From Anaerolineae bacterium (GTDB lineage Bacteria > Chloroflexota > Anaerolineae > Promineifilales > Promineifilaceae), in NCBI GenBank assembly GCA_023954475.1, contig JAMLHW010000008.1:124001-188000 (forward strand): DNA of 64,000 nucleotides. The letters are read 5' to 3'. The translations under genes and the position numbers were made by a program. This document shows, one piece after another, positions 17,670-25,709 of the stretch (the stretch's first letter is position 1; every line of letters begins with the position of its first letter). The notes under the pieces are model-generated. The model saw only the letters and a program-made list of their open reading frames with translations. It ran no database searches and was not told the origin of the DNA.

Positions 17670-18401
17670 TTAGTCAAACCCTGCTGCGATTTCCAGCGCC
17701 TGTTCTTGCGTCAGATCGCCTTCCAGCCGTAACGTGGTGCGACCGTCGACCCAAATCAATACGTTGCCTTGCGCTACAGCATCCCGGTCGACAATGCCTG
17801 ACTCAAATTGCACTGGATGTGGTCCTTCGATCCAGATGCCTGGCTGTCTATTGACGGTTATTTCTTCGATTTGTTGGCCATATGCCCATTTGAACACAAA
17901 CCCGGGCGAGTTTATTTGAGTGACGGCGATTTGCGGCGTGTCGGTTCTTGTGTTTGGCTGCCATAGCATGGTGACGGCAGCGATTTCGCCAAAGATGTCG
18001 TGCACAAAGAAGGCGTTGGGTTGGCCCAATTCGGCCGAATGTCGCAATGGGCCAGCAAAATGGGTCAGCGCATCCGCTTCTGTGACCGGTTCGCCGAGAT
18101 CGACGATTGACAATGCGGCTGCATCGATAATCGGTTCACTCTCCAGCAGACGGATTTCGATAGCTCCGAGCCGCAACGCTTCCAGCACTGTTGCCCGGGC
18201 TTGCGGCATACTCAACCCAATCAGCAGCAGCACGGCAACCAGGGTGAAGCCGACTGCCAGCGCCGGTCGCAATCGTCGTCGCCGGGCATTTACTGGACCT
18301 TGTTGCCGGGATGCGCTCAGGTCGGGTGTGGGCGGATAGCGATAATTGGCAGCACGCTGCCGCACTTCCAATTCCCATTCGTGATTTTCATTGGCGAGCA
18401 T
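17670..18401 (-). CDS. Putative anti-sigma factor (single-pass membrane protein)
   Basis: About 50 cytoplasmic residues with a basic stop-transfer run (ARRRRLRP), one transmembrane helix (ALAVGFTLVAVLLLIGLSM, about residues 47-66) and an extracellular domain of about 170 residues. This layout and its overlap of 14 nt with the sigma factor gene upstream suggest a cognate anti-sigma factor with a DUF4367-like outer domain. It lacks a visible zinc-binding HXXXCXXC motif. The function rests mainly on context. Confidence 0.65.
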   Translation of the reverse strand: MLANENHEWELEVRQRAANYRYPPTPDLSASRQQGPVNARRRRLRPALAVGFTLVAVLLLIGLSMPQARATVLEALRLGAIEIRLLESEPIIDAAALSIVDLGEPVTEADALTHFAGPLRHSAELGQPNAFFVHDIFGEIAAVTMLWQPNTRTDTPQIAVTQINSPGFVFKWAYGQQIEEITVNRQPGIWIEGPHPVQFESGIVDRDAVAQGNVLIWVDGRTTLRLEGDLTQEQALEIAAGFD

Positions 18402-18948
18402 GGGGTTGCTCCATTTCGATCAGCACGCGCAATTGTTTCAATGCGCGGTGCAATCGTGATTTGACTGTGCCGGGCGCGATGCCCAGCGCGTCGGCCGTTT
18501 CAGCTTCTGACAACTCGAGAAAGTAGCGCAGATAGACAGTTTCTCTGCTGGCGGGTGTGAGTTTTTGCAATGCGGCATACAATTCGGCCGAATCATCATT
18601 TTGCGGCAGGGTCGTATGCGGTGGCTGTGTTTGCCAGAACCGGCGCAGTGCAGCCATGTATCGGCCGAAACTGCGAAGTCGATTACGCGCCAGATTAGAA
18701 GTAATGCCCAACAGCCAGGGACGCAATGGACGCGCCATATCGAACTGGTGCAATTTGCGATGGGCGCGGATGAATACGTCCTGCGCGACATCCTCAGCCT
18801 CATCGGCATCACCGAGAATCAGATAGGCCAGCCGAAATACCGGATCCTGGTGATGACGCACGAGCACAGCCCAGGCATCACCATCACCTGCCAGTGCACG
18901 GCCGACATGTGCAGTTTCAGTCGCATCGCTACTTTTTGTACTATTCAC
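18388..18948 (-). CDS. ECF-type RNA polymerase sigma factor
   Basis: A 186-residue sigma-70 factor with only regions 2 and 4. Region 2 has DPVFRLAYLILGDADEAEDV and a core-binding DVFIRAHRKL; region 4 has ETVYLRYFLELSEAETA and the DNA-recognition helix GIAPGTVKSRLHRALKQL. The start is a GTG at 18948. The overlapping downstream gene encodes its likely anti-sigma partner. It probably answers an envelope signal. Confidence 0.92.
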   Translation of the reverse strand: MNSTKSSDATETAHVGRALAGDGDAWAVLVRHHQDPVFRLAYLILGDADEAEDVAQDVFIRAHRKLHQFDMARPLRPWLLGITSNLARNRLRSFGRYMAALRRFWQTQPPHTTLPQNDDSAELYAALQKLTPASRETVYLRYFLELSEAETADALGIAPGTVKSRLHRALKQLRVLIEMEQPHARQ

Positions 18949-18980
18949 TAACTCAGTTTACACCGGCCAGACCGTATTGG

Positions 18981-19008
18981 TTCCATTTCGCTGCATACTC
19001 GATATAAT
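18981..19008 (+). promoter_or_regulatory. Candidate promoter for the LLM-class oxidoreductase
   Basis: A perfect TATAAT (19003-19008) lies 37 nt before the ATG at 19046. The -35 is weak: TTCCAT at 18981-18986 gives a 16-bp spacer. Confidence 0.45.
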
Positions 19009-19045
19009 GCGTGCAACAGTCAACACTTTTTCAGGAGCTTCACCT

Positions 19046-19930
19046 ATGAAGATTTCATTGCAGATTCCATCTTTTACATGGCCTGGTGGTTCGGCCGAAT
19101 TGGCCCCGCGCCTTAAAGAAATCGTCCAGACAGCAGACGAAGGCGGCTTCTATAGCATTTGGGTCATGGACCATTACTTCCAGCTTGATCCGATGCTCGG
19201 CCCTGCCGACCAGCCCATGCTCGAAGCGTACAGCGCATTGACCTACATCGCAGCCGTAACCAGCAATGTCAAACTCGGTGCGCTTGTGACCGGTGTCCAC
19301 TATCGCTACCCGGGATTTCTCATCAAGCAGGTCACCAATCTCGATGTACTTTCCGGCGGACGGGCCTACTTCGGCATCGGTGCGGGGTGGTACGAACGCG
19401 AATCGGTTGGCCTCGGCTTTCCATTTCCGGCAACAAAAGAGCGCTTTGAGCGGCTGGAAGAAACACTGCAAATCACACAGCAGATGTGGTCGGACGACAA
19501 CGGCGCGTACAACGGCAAACATTATCAACTGGCCGAAACGCTCTGCAACCCACAGCCAGTCGCGGAGCCACGCCCACCCATCATGATTGGCGGCATGGGC
19601 GAGAAGAAGACACTGCGACTTGTCGCACAATATGCCGATGCGACCAACCTGTTTGCTTTTGCGGGAACTGATGTACTGCGCCACAAATTAGAGGTGTTGC
19701 GCGGGCATTGTGAAGCAATCGGCCGAAATTATGACGAAATTGAACGCAGCGCACTCGGTACTGTGCACGTTGCTGCAGATGCGAGCAGCGCAGCCGACAT
19801 CGTCGCGCAATGCGCTGAGTTGGCCGACGCCGGAATACAGCACGCCATCTTCAACATGCCTAATGTCCACGACATCACGCCGCTGGCGACGTTTGCAAGC
19901 GAAATTATCCCGGAGGTGACTGCATTTTAA
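19046..19930 (+). CDS. LLM-class F420-dependent oxidoreductase
   Basis: A TIM-barrel luciferase-like protein. It has FYSIWVMDHYFQ near residue 38, NVKLGALVTGVHYRYPG near 82, and YFGIGAGWYERES near 115. PPIMIGGMGEKKTLRL near 180 is the deazaflavin/FMN phosphate-binding loop. The form is that of F420-dependent members, which oxidise alcohols or reduce unsaturated substrates; the actual substrate is unknown. The ATG at 19046 follows TCAGGAG. It is divergent from the sigma factor gene. Confidence 0.88.
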   Translation: MKISLQIPSFTWPGGSAELAPRLKEIVQTADEGGFYSIWVMDHYFQLDPMLGPADQPMLEAYSALTYIAAVTSNVKLGALVTGVHYRYPGFLIKQVTNLDVLSGGRAYFGIGAGWYERESVGLGFPFPATKERFERLEETLQITQQMWSDDNGAYNGKHYQLAETLCNPQPVAEPRPPIMIGGMGEKKTLRLVAQYADATNLFAFAGTDVLRHKLEVLRGHCEAIGRNYDEIERSALGTVHVAADASSAADIVAQCAELADAGIQHAIFNMPNVHDITPLATFASEIIPEVTAF

Positions 19931-20093
19931 GTGAGTTTGCCAAAGGCAACAGGATCGTGTTGATACAGCCAACAAGGCAATAAATCGATCCGCCTGTTAA
20001 CATGGCGATGATGCGAATCTAACAGTCATCTGTCACAATCGGGCAGCGTTGCGACGATCATTAAGGTTGATTCGTCGCTGCTGGAGTATGACT

Positions 20094-21335
20094 ATGTTGG
20101 ATAATATGGCGCATGATGATTTTCAGCGAGCCTATCGACGCGGTTTCTGGCGCAAGCTGTCCTCGTGGTTTACTGGAAACAATAACGAATTGCTGGTGTA
20201 CGATGATGTGCGCCGGCAATTGCCTATTGCCGGTCAGCGCGACATTGGATTACACGAGGTTCCCCTCGATAAAATTGTAGGCAGCGTCGGTCGTTATCGT
20301 GATTTCGACCGGGCATTTTTACCGACGCAGAAAGTGACGTCACAGCGCTGGATCAATATCGATAAAGCCCGGTATCAAGAGATAGACTTGCCGCCGATTG
20401 AAGCGTACAAGGTGGGCGATGTCTATTTTGTCAAAGACGGCAATCATCGTGTCTCCGTGGCACGCGAGCGCAATCAGCTTTTTATCGATGCATATGTGAC
20501 TGAGATCGATATTCCGATTCGCCTGACGCCCGACATGGACATTGACGATGTGGTTGCCAAGCGCGACTATGCTTTTTTCCTGCAAGAATCGCGTTTGAAC
20601 AAGCTGCTGCCCGACGCTGATCTGGAGCTGACATTTTCGGCCGAATATCCGCGCCTCCTCGAACATATCAAGACGCATCGCTGGTTCCTGAGCAATGAGC
20701 GAGGCACAGAGGTCCCGTACGAAGAAGCAGTTACATCATGGCATACCCATGTCTACCACCCTCTCGTGGCGGCGATCATCAAACACGATCTACAAGCGGC
20801 GTTTCCCAATCAAACGGAAACCGATCTCTATCTGTTGGTGAGTGAATACAGTTGGCTGTTACGCGAATTGTATCAAGGTGCAGATTCGCTGAATGAGGTT
20901 GCGAGCGGTTTGATGCCGATGTACAGCGAAAAGGCGGTGCGCAGTGCGCTGCGGACGTTGCGCAACGCCGAATGGATCGATCAAATGATTCTGGAGCAGG
21001 ACAGGGCAGCGTTTATGGCTGCGACGCACATTGATCAAATTCGGCCGAATGCCGCGATCATACTCAGCGAGCCGGGCAAATACGATAACCTGTTGCGCCA
21101 TATCAACGCCCATCATTACTATCTGGGCTTGCAACGCAAGGCCGATGTTCCATTCGACGAAGCCGTGGCTTCCTTCTACGATGATGTCTACCTGCCGTTA
21201 ATGCGCATCATCCACGAGCAGGGCCTAATTGCCGATTTCCCCGAACGCACCGAAGCTGACCTCTGCTTATGGGTACTCGACCACAGACAAGACCTGGTTG
21301 CGGCGCTGGATTCTCTGCCCACAACATCGCAATAA
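20094..21335 (+). CDS. ParB-like nuclease-fold protein (DUF4032-like), function unknown
   Basis: A 413-residue cytoplasmic protein. Residues about 55-135 resemble a ParB/sulfiredoxin fold, with PPIEAYKVGDVYFVKDGNHR then VSVARER; the GNHR segment is the usual nucleotide-contact box. The rest has two similar stretches (HRWFLSNERGTEVPYEEAVTS and HHYYLGLQRKADVPFDEAVAS), so the C-terminal part contains a tandem duplication. I choose the ATG at 20094 because CTGGAG lies 7 nt upstream. No partner genes nearby. Confidence 0.65.
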   Translation: MLDNMAHDDFQRAYRRGFWRKLSSWFTGNNNELLVYDDVRRQLPIAGQRDIGLHEVPLDKIVGSVGRYRDFDRAFLPTQKVTSQRWINIDKARYQEIDLPPIEAYKVGDVYFVKDGNHRVSVARERNQLFIDAYVTEIDIPIRLTPDMDIDDVVAKRDYAFFLQESRLNKLLPDADLELTFSAEYPRLLEHIKTHRWFLSNERGTEVPYEEAVTSWHTHVYHPLVAAIIKHDLQAAFPNQTETDLYLLVSEYSWLLRELYQGADSLNEVASGLMPMYSEKAVRSALRTLRNAEWIDQMILEQDRAAFMAATHIDQIRPNAAIILSEPGKYDNLLRHINAHHYYLGLQRKADVPFDEAVASFYDDVYLPLMRIIHEQGLIADFPERTEADLCLWVLDHRQDLVAALDSLPTTSQ

Positions 21336-21359
21336 ATCAATCAACCATTTTGCAAGCAA

Positions 21360-21393
21360 CCGAAACCGGGTTTTTGAAAAAGCTCGGTTTCGG
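21360..21393. repeat. Long hairpin after the ParB-like gene (GAAACCGGG family)
   Basis: CCGAAACCGGGTTTTT (21360-21375) faces AAAAAGCTCGGTTTCGG (21377-21393), pairing almost throughout with a few G-T pairs. It can terminate transcription on the plus strand. It shares GAAACCGGG with the hairpins at 1645 and 38,175. Confidence 0.6.
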
Positions 21394-21437
21394 ATTACAC
21401 TATTCCTTTACAAGAACATTTGTGCTATCATACTGTT

Positions 21438-22619
21438 ATGGACGTAGCGCTGAAACTGGAATCGGTGGCCTCCCAAATGCATCTCGAACCGGCTGAGGAA
21501 AAGCAGGTTGTCGTCGACGATGCACCGCAGATTGCGCCATGCGGCATCACGGTGGGCAAACAGGCCAAACGTGAATCGCTCGGCATCTATAATGCTGCCA
21601 TGCCCGGCGGCAAGACGATTCCGCTGCTCAAGACGATGCTCACCACTGCTTGCGAGCGCAACTGCGCCTATTGTCCGTTTCGTGCTGGTCGCAATTATCG
21701 CCGCACCACGTTTAAGCCAGAGGAGATGGCAAAAACGTTTCACCAAATGGAACAGGCCGGCATGGTTCAGGGTCTGTTTCTGAGCTCCGGTATTATCAAG
21801 GGCAGTATTGTGACCCAGGATAAGTTGCTGGAAACGGTAGAGATTATACGCAAGCGCTATCGCTTCAACGGCTATATTCATCTCAAAGTGATGCCGGGCG
21901 CGGAAAAGGCGCAATTGGAACGCGCCATGCAATTGACTGATCGGCTGTCAGTCAATCTGGAAGGCCCGACGGAGCAGCGCCTGGCTACCTTGGCACCGAT
22001 GAAGCAGCTTTCGGCCGAATTGATCCGGCCATTGCAGTTGATTGAAGAGATTCGGCGCACACAGCCGGCTTACACTGGCTGGAAACGGCGGTGGCCGTCG
22101 ACCGCGACGCAATTTGTGGTGGGTGCGGTAGGTGACACAGACCTGGAATTATTGCAGGCGACCGATTATCTTTATCATCGGTTGCAGTTGCGACGCACTT
22201 ATTTTTCGGCGTTTTCGCCGATTCGGGACACGCCACTGGAGAGTGTAGCGGCGACGCCACCGATTCGCGAAGCACGCCTCTATCAGGCGTCGTTTCTGCT
22301 ACGCGATTATGCGTTTGATCTGGAGGAATTGCCGTTTTCGGCCGATGGCAATCTCCCTCACGAAGTCGATCCCAAAATGGCGTGGGCCAACGTCCACTTG
22401 CAGGACGAACCGGTCGAACTCAACCACGCCGAACGCCGGCAATTGTTACGCGTGCCCGGAATCGGGCCGTGGAGTGCCGACCGCATCATGGAAGCACGGC
22501 GTGCAGGAAAGCTGCGTGATTTGCGTGATTTGCAGCAATTGGGTCTCAAAACGAAGCGGATGGAGCGATTTGTGCTGCTCGACGGACATCGGCCGAATCA
22601 TCAACTGCGATTTTTCTAA
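21438..22619 (+). CDS. Radical SAM protein, putative DNA modification/repair (UDG-linked type)
   Basis: The radical SAM cluster motif CERNCAYCPFR is near residue 72, within TTACERNCAYCPFRAGRN, followed by the SAM-binding region FLSSGIIKGS. The last 60 residues hold a helix-hairpin-helix (RVPGIGPWSADRIMEAR), a DNA-binding element. This is the architecture of the radical SAM family usually paired with a uracil-DNA-glycosylase-like gene; no such partner is seen in the window. The ATG at 21438 has no ribosome site, and a TACTGT box lies right before it, so it may be translated without a leader. Confidence 0.82.
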   Translation: MDVALKLESVASQMHLEPAEEKQVVVDDAPQIAPCGITVGKQAKRESLGIYNAAMPGGKTIPLLKTMLTTACERNCAYCPFRAGRNYRRTTFKPEEMAKTFHQMEQAGMVQGLFLSSGIIKGSIVTQDKLLETVEIIRKRYRFNGYIHLKVMPGAEKAQLERAMQLTDRLSVNLEGPTEQRLATLAPMKQLSAELIRPLQLIEEIRRTQPAYTGWKRRWPSTATQFVVGAVGDTDLELLQATDYLYHRLQLRRTYFSAFSPIRDTPLESVAATPPIREARLYQASFLLRDYAFDLEELPFSADGNLPHEVDPKMAWANVHLQDEPVELNHAERRQLLRVPGIGPWSADRIMEARRAGKLRDLRDLQQLGLKTKRMERFVLLDGHRPNHQLRFF

Positions 22620-22631
22620 CAACGCCGACAC

Positions 22632-22692
22632 AGGTGACAGTCACTTTCGGCCGATGTGTTCATACAGACTCTGGGTAAAGTGACTGTCACCT
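22632..22692. repeat. 16-bp perfect inverted repeat between convergent genes
   Basis: AGGTGACAGTCACTTT (22632-22647) and AAAGTGACTGTCACCT (22677-22692) are exact complements with a 29-nt loop. Each arm contains the smaller palindrome GTGACWGTCAC. A TCGGCCGA site runs from the end of the left arm into the loop. There is no T run, so it may be a dispersed repeat rather than a classical terminator. Confidence 0.65.
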
Positions 22693-22707
22693 CCAGTAAG
22701 GTTTCGA

Positions 22708-24261
22708 TCAGGGCAGGTAATCTAGCGGATTGAATGCAAATCCTTGCCAGCGAATCTCGAAATGGAGATGCGTGCGTCCTGCCGTACCCATCGTGCCAAT
22801 TTGCTGGCCACGCTGTACCACTTCGCCACAACCGACATCGATAGTCAGTAGATGATAGTAATGGGTTTGCCATGTATTGCCGTGGGCAATGACGACCGAA
22901 TTGCCGGTGCTTTTGTGTGACGAGCCGGCCCAAACGACAATACCGCTTTCAGCTGCGTAAATCGGTTCGCCACTTTCACCTAATATGTCGAGTGCCGTGT
23001 GGGAGATGCGAAAACCGCGCTCAGGATTGAGTTCTGTTCCCAGGGTCGGCCAGGTCGGTGCGCCAGTCCAGCCAAACCCATCCTGTGGATTGCACCACCC
23101 AGCATCGTCCTCCGCATTGCGCCAAATCGGTTGACTGGAAGGCAGTATGGCACCGGGTGGCGGTGTTCCGGTTGGCAGGATGGTATAGATGCTGTCGGAG
23201 GCAGGAGGTGCTGCGTCGACGATAACTGATTGACCATTTTCGGCCGAAACACCCACACTCAGAAAGACAGGCGGTGCTGAGCCGAACGATGTAATTCCGG
23301 TCAAATTGACCTGCGGCGTAAAGACACGATCACCTGTTTTCAGCAGCGTGTCACTAACCGGTTCACCGTCCCAGAAGTAAACATTCTCCGGCGTGGTGTC
23401 GTGATAGTTGGCTATAAAGCTGACGGTGGTATCGTCAGACGTAACCAAAAATCCAGCACCACTTTCTGACGGTATGGTCATGAGCAGCCCGTCGGTTCCG
23501 AAATCGCCGTTCTGAATGGCATAAATGTACTCGGGCTGCAGCTTGAGAAGGGTGGCTGCCGACAGACCAAAGTAATCACGTAAGCAGAGCAGTTCTTCAC
23601 GTGAATGGATCACTATCTCAAACACAACCGGGCCGACGCTTTCTGTCGGTGGAATCCGGGCCAACACGTCGTCGCACAACGGTTCCCGCGCTTCGGAGTT
23701 GGGGTTGACACGCAGTTCCCAGCCAATATTGAGCAAATTGATGTCCGTCAGCAGTTCTGGATTAAGGCGTTGCAATTCGGCAGGCGTAATGTTGTGTAAA
23801 GCGGCGATCAAATCGGCCGATTCCCCTGCAGCGACGATATGCACATTGACAGGAATGCGCAGCACAGTGCCTGGAAATAGCGTGTTTGGGTCCGGTAATT
23901 CGTTCAATGCAGCATAGTAGTTGAGAATGCGATCGCGATCAGCCGGATCATAGACGCCGTACAGTTGCAAAATCCACTCCAGCGTATCGCCTGATTGCAC
24001 GATATATGTGAACTCATGTGCCAACGGTGGGATCGGAGTCGGTGTTGGCACTAATGTTGGCGTGGGTGTAGCCGGTGGAGTAGGAGTGGCAGTAGGTATG
24101 GCGGCAGGCGTCGCGGTTGGAGTACTCGATTCACTTGTAATAGAGGTCGTTGCAGTTACAGTTGGAGAGGGAGTTATGTCTTCTGTGGTGCCACCACAAG
24201 ATGTCAGCATGATGGCAAGAAGCGCTGTACCTAACCATTTGAGCGTGTATTTCAACGACAT
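22708..24261 (-). CDS. LysM/M23 peptidase lipoprotein
   Basis: A lipoprotein signal ends in the lipobox LTSC near residue 22. A Thr/Pro-rich linker follows, then a LysM domain (YIVQSGDTLEWILQLYGV, about residues 85-135) and further LysM-like units. The C-terminal M23 domain shows HTALDILG and HLHFEIRW, the two zinc-ligand motifs. It should sit on the outer side of the membrane and either cut peptidoglycan peptide bridges or activate other hydrolases. Length 517 residues. It is convergent with the radical SAM gene. Confidence 0.9.
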   Translation of the reverse strand: MSLKYTLKWLGTALLAIMLTSCGGTTEDITPSPTVTATTSITSESSTPTATPAAIPTATPTPPATPTPTLVPTPTPIPPLAHEFTYIVQSGDTLEWILQLYGVYDPADRDRILNYYAALNELPDPNTLFPGTVLRIPVNVHIVAAGESADLIAALHNITPAELQRLNPELLTDINLLNIGWELRVNPNSEAREPLCDDVLARIPPTESVGPVVFEIVIHSREELLCLRDYFGLSAATLLKLQPEYIYAIQNGDFGTDGLLMTIPSESGAGFLVTSDDTTVSFIANYHDTTPENVYFWDGEPVSDTLLKTGDRVFTPQVNLTGITSFGSAPPVFLSVGVSAENGQSVIVDAAPPASDSIYTILPTGTPPPGAILPSSQPIWRNAEDDAGWCNPQDGFGWTGAPTWPTLGTELNPERGFRISHTALDILGESGEPIYAAESGIVVWAGSSHKSTGNSVVIAHGNTWQTHYYHLLTIDVGCGEVVQRGQQIGTMGTAGRTHLHFEIRWQGFAFNPLDYLP

Positions 24262-24412
24262 ACGGCAAAATCCGATGCAACCGAAAGCAAGTCGAATTGT
24301 ATCAGTGGTGTGACGGTGCGCTGCTGGAGAGCGGGAATGTCAACCAAATTCACATTTTCGGCACGATTGGTGGATTCGGCCGAATTCAGACAGTGCTACA
24401 TCGCGACCAGAC

Positions 24413-24443
24413 AAAAAAAGCGGGTCGGTTATAGCCGACCCGC
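24413..24443 (-). terminator. Intrinsic terminator after the secreted protein gene
   Basis: GCGGGTCGG (24420-24428) pairs with CCGACCCGC (24435-24443). On the minus strand a run of seven T follows. Confidence 0.88.
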
Positions 24444-24479
24444 AAATAAATCTCTGAGAAAGGAAAGTTGGACTGTCTG

Positions 24480-25325
24480 CTACCGGGCAGCGCCCATATC
24501 CCAGTCGACTGTGCCGGCATCCGTGATGCCACTCAGATCTTCAGCATCCTTCTCCAGCATGCTGATAGCGATGTCGTCAAATTCAAACACAGTCCATACA
24601 TTAAACGGATTAAATTTCATGCCTGCCGCCAAATGGAGATATTGGCCCGGCTCAATGGTGACGCGCTCATAACGGCCCATCTGGGCGCACGATTCAAGCC
24701 CATTCGGGCAGGGGACGACACCAGGTTCAAACGGCGTGGTGTAATCTGTAATATAGAGTTCACGCCATTCGCTGGAATCGACCATCGTCGCATCGGCTTC
24801 ACTACTAATGGCATAGAAAGCTACGGAGTTGGCGACAGTACCTTCCTGAACAAAAGCTGAATTCGGACCGGCCATCCACCAGCCAAATTCACCCCACATC
24901 GTGCCGTGTACCTGAACCCAGTAGTCGCCTGCGTGCGTGATATCGCTGAGTTCGTTGGTTGCATACATAAAGTGCGGTCCGTCACCACCAACATTGCGCA
25001 CAAACATACCTAACGCATCGTCCATGCCAGGCATGTCTGCGGTATCACGAACATCTGCCATGTTGATGTTGGCGTAATGCGAAACCCAACCGCTGGCATC
25101 ACTGTCGTAGCCTGTCCAACATTGGGCGAGGTTGGCAACGCTGTCACCCCAATACATGGGATCGAATGCACCGTTACAAATCAGACTGGGTCCACCGCCT
25201 TCGAGTTCGACTGCGCTCTTTGTGTCATCATAACGGGTAAGGTGGCCGTCAGCCAGCACAGTGCCGCCGACAAGCAATGCCAATACAAATACGAGAAGTG
25301 ATATGACTGCAAATCGCCTAGACAT
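24480..25325 (-). CDS. Secreted protein of unknown function
   Basis: A 281-residue protein with a signal peptide (FAVISLLVFVLALLVGGTVLADG). The mature part is rich in Trp, Asp and aromatic residues: NGAFDPMYWGDSV, YWVQVHGTMWGEFGWWMAGP, GQYLHLAAGMKFNPF. It looks like a beta-sandwich extracellular domain, possibly carbohydrate-binding, but I recognise no family. The ATG at 25325 follows CTAGGAGG. It has its own promoter with an inverted repeat in the spacer and its own terminator, so it is a single regulated gene. Confidence 0.75.
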   Translation of the reverse strand: MSRRFAVISLLVFVLALLVGGTVLADGHLTRYDDTKSAVELEGGGPSLICNGAFDPMYWGDSVANLAQCWTGYDSDASGWVSHYANINMADVRDTADMPGMDDALGMFVRNVGGDGPHFMYATNELSDITHAGDYWVQVHGTMWGEFGWWMAGPNSAFVQEGTVANSVAFYAISSEADATMVDSSEWRELYITDYTTPFEPGVVPCPNGLESCAQMGRYERVTIEPGQYLHLAAGMKFNPFNVWTVFEFDDIAISMLEKDAEDLSGITDAGTVDWDMGAAR

Positions 25326-25487
25326 AGTAGTCCTCCTAGAATGTCTTATTGTTGGTTGTATAGAAGTTTTGGTAATTGAAAGTGGTGCAAACGAATTCAC
25401 TGTGCACTACATAGAGTCCCTCCGGTGATCGGTTCACGCAAGAAGACTGGATTGAAGTGGTGTTATGTTGCGTGAATTGGCTACGAT

Positions 25488-25516
25488 GTATGGTACACGC
25501 TCTGTGTACTTGTCAA
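25488..25516 (-). promoter_or_regulatory. Promoter with operator-like inverted repeat in the spacer
   Basis: On the minus strand TTGACA (25511-25516) precedes a CATAC-type -10 near 25488-25493. The spacer is filled by GTACAC-AGAGC-GTGTAC (25493-25509), a perfect 6-bp inverted repeat. A second possible -35, TTGACA at 25546-25551, lies further up. The rest of 25326-25709 holds an ACAATTGT repeat pair (25540-25547, 25571-25578) and no gene. Confidence 0.55.
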
Positions 25517-25709
25517 ATTTATACTACATCCCACGAACTACAATTGTCAAGCAAATGAGTAGTAGATTAGACAATTGTCACTGTTTTTTGGTGACACGCT
25601 GATGCATAAAATGGTTGGTTTTGGTCGGGCAAGTGAGTCAGTCGGCTGAAATTGTCAGGCATTACACTGCGGTACAGTGACAGCCTGTGCAAACTGAGGA
25701 AAGCGTAGT

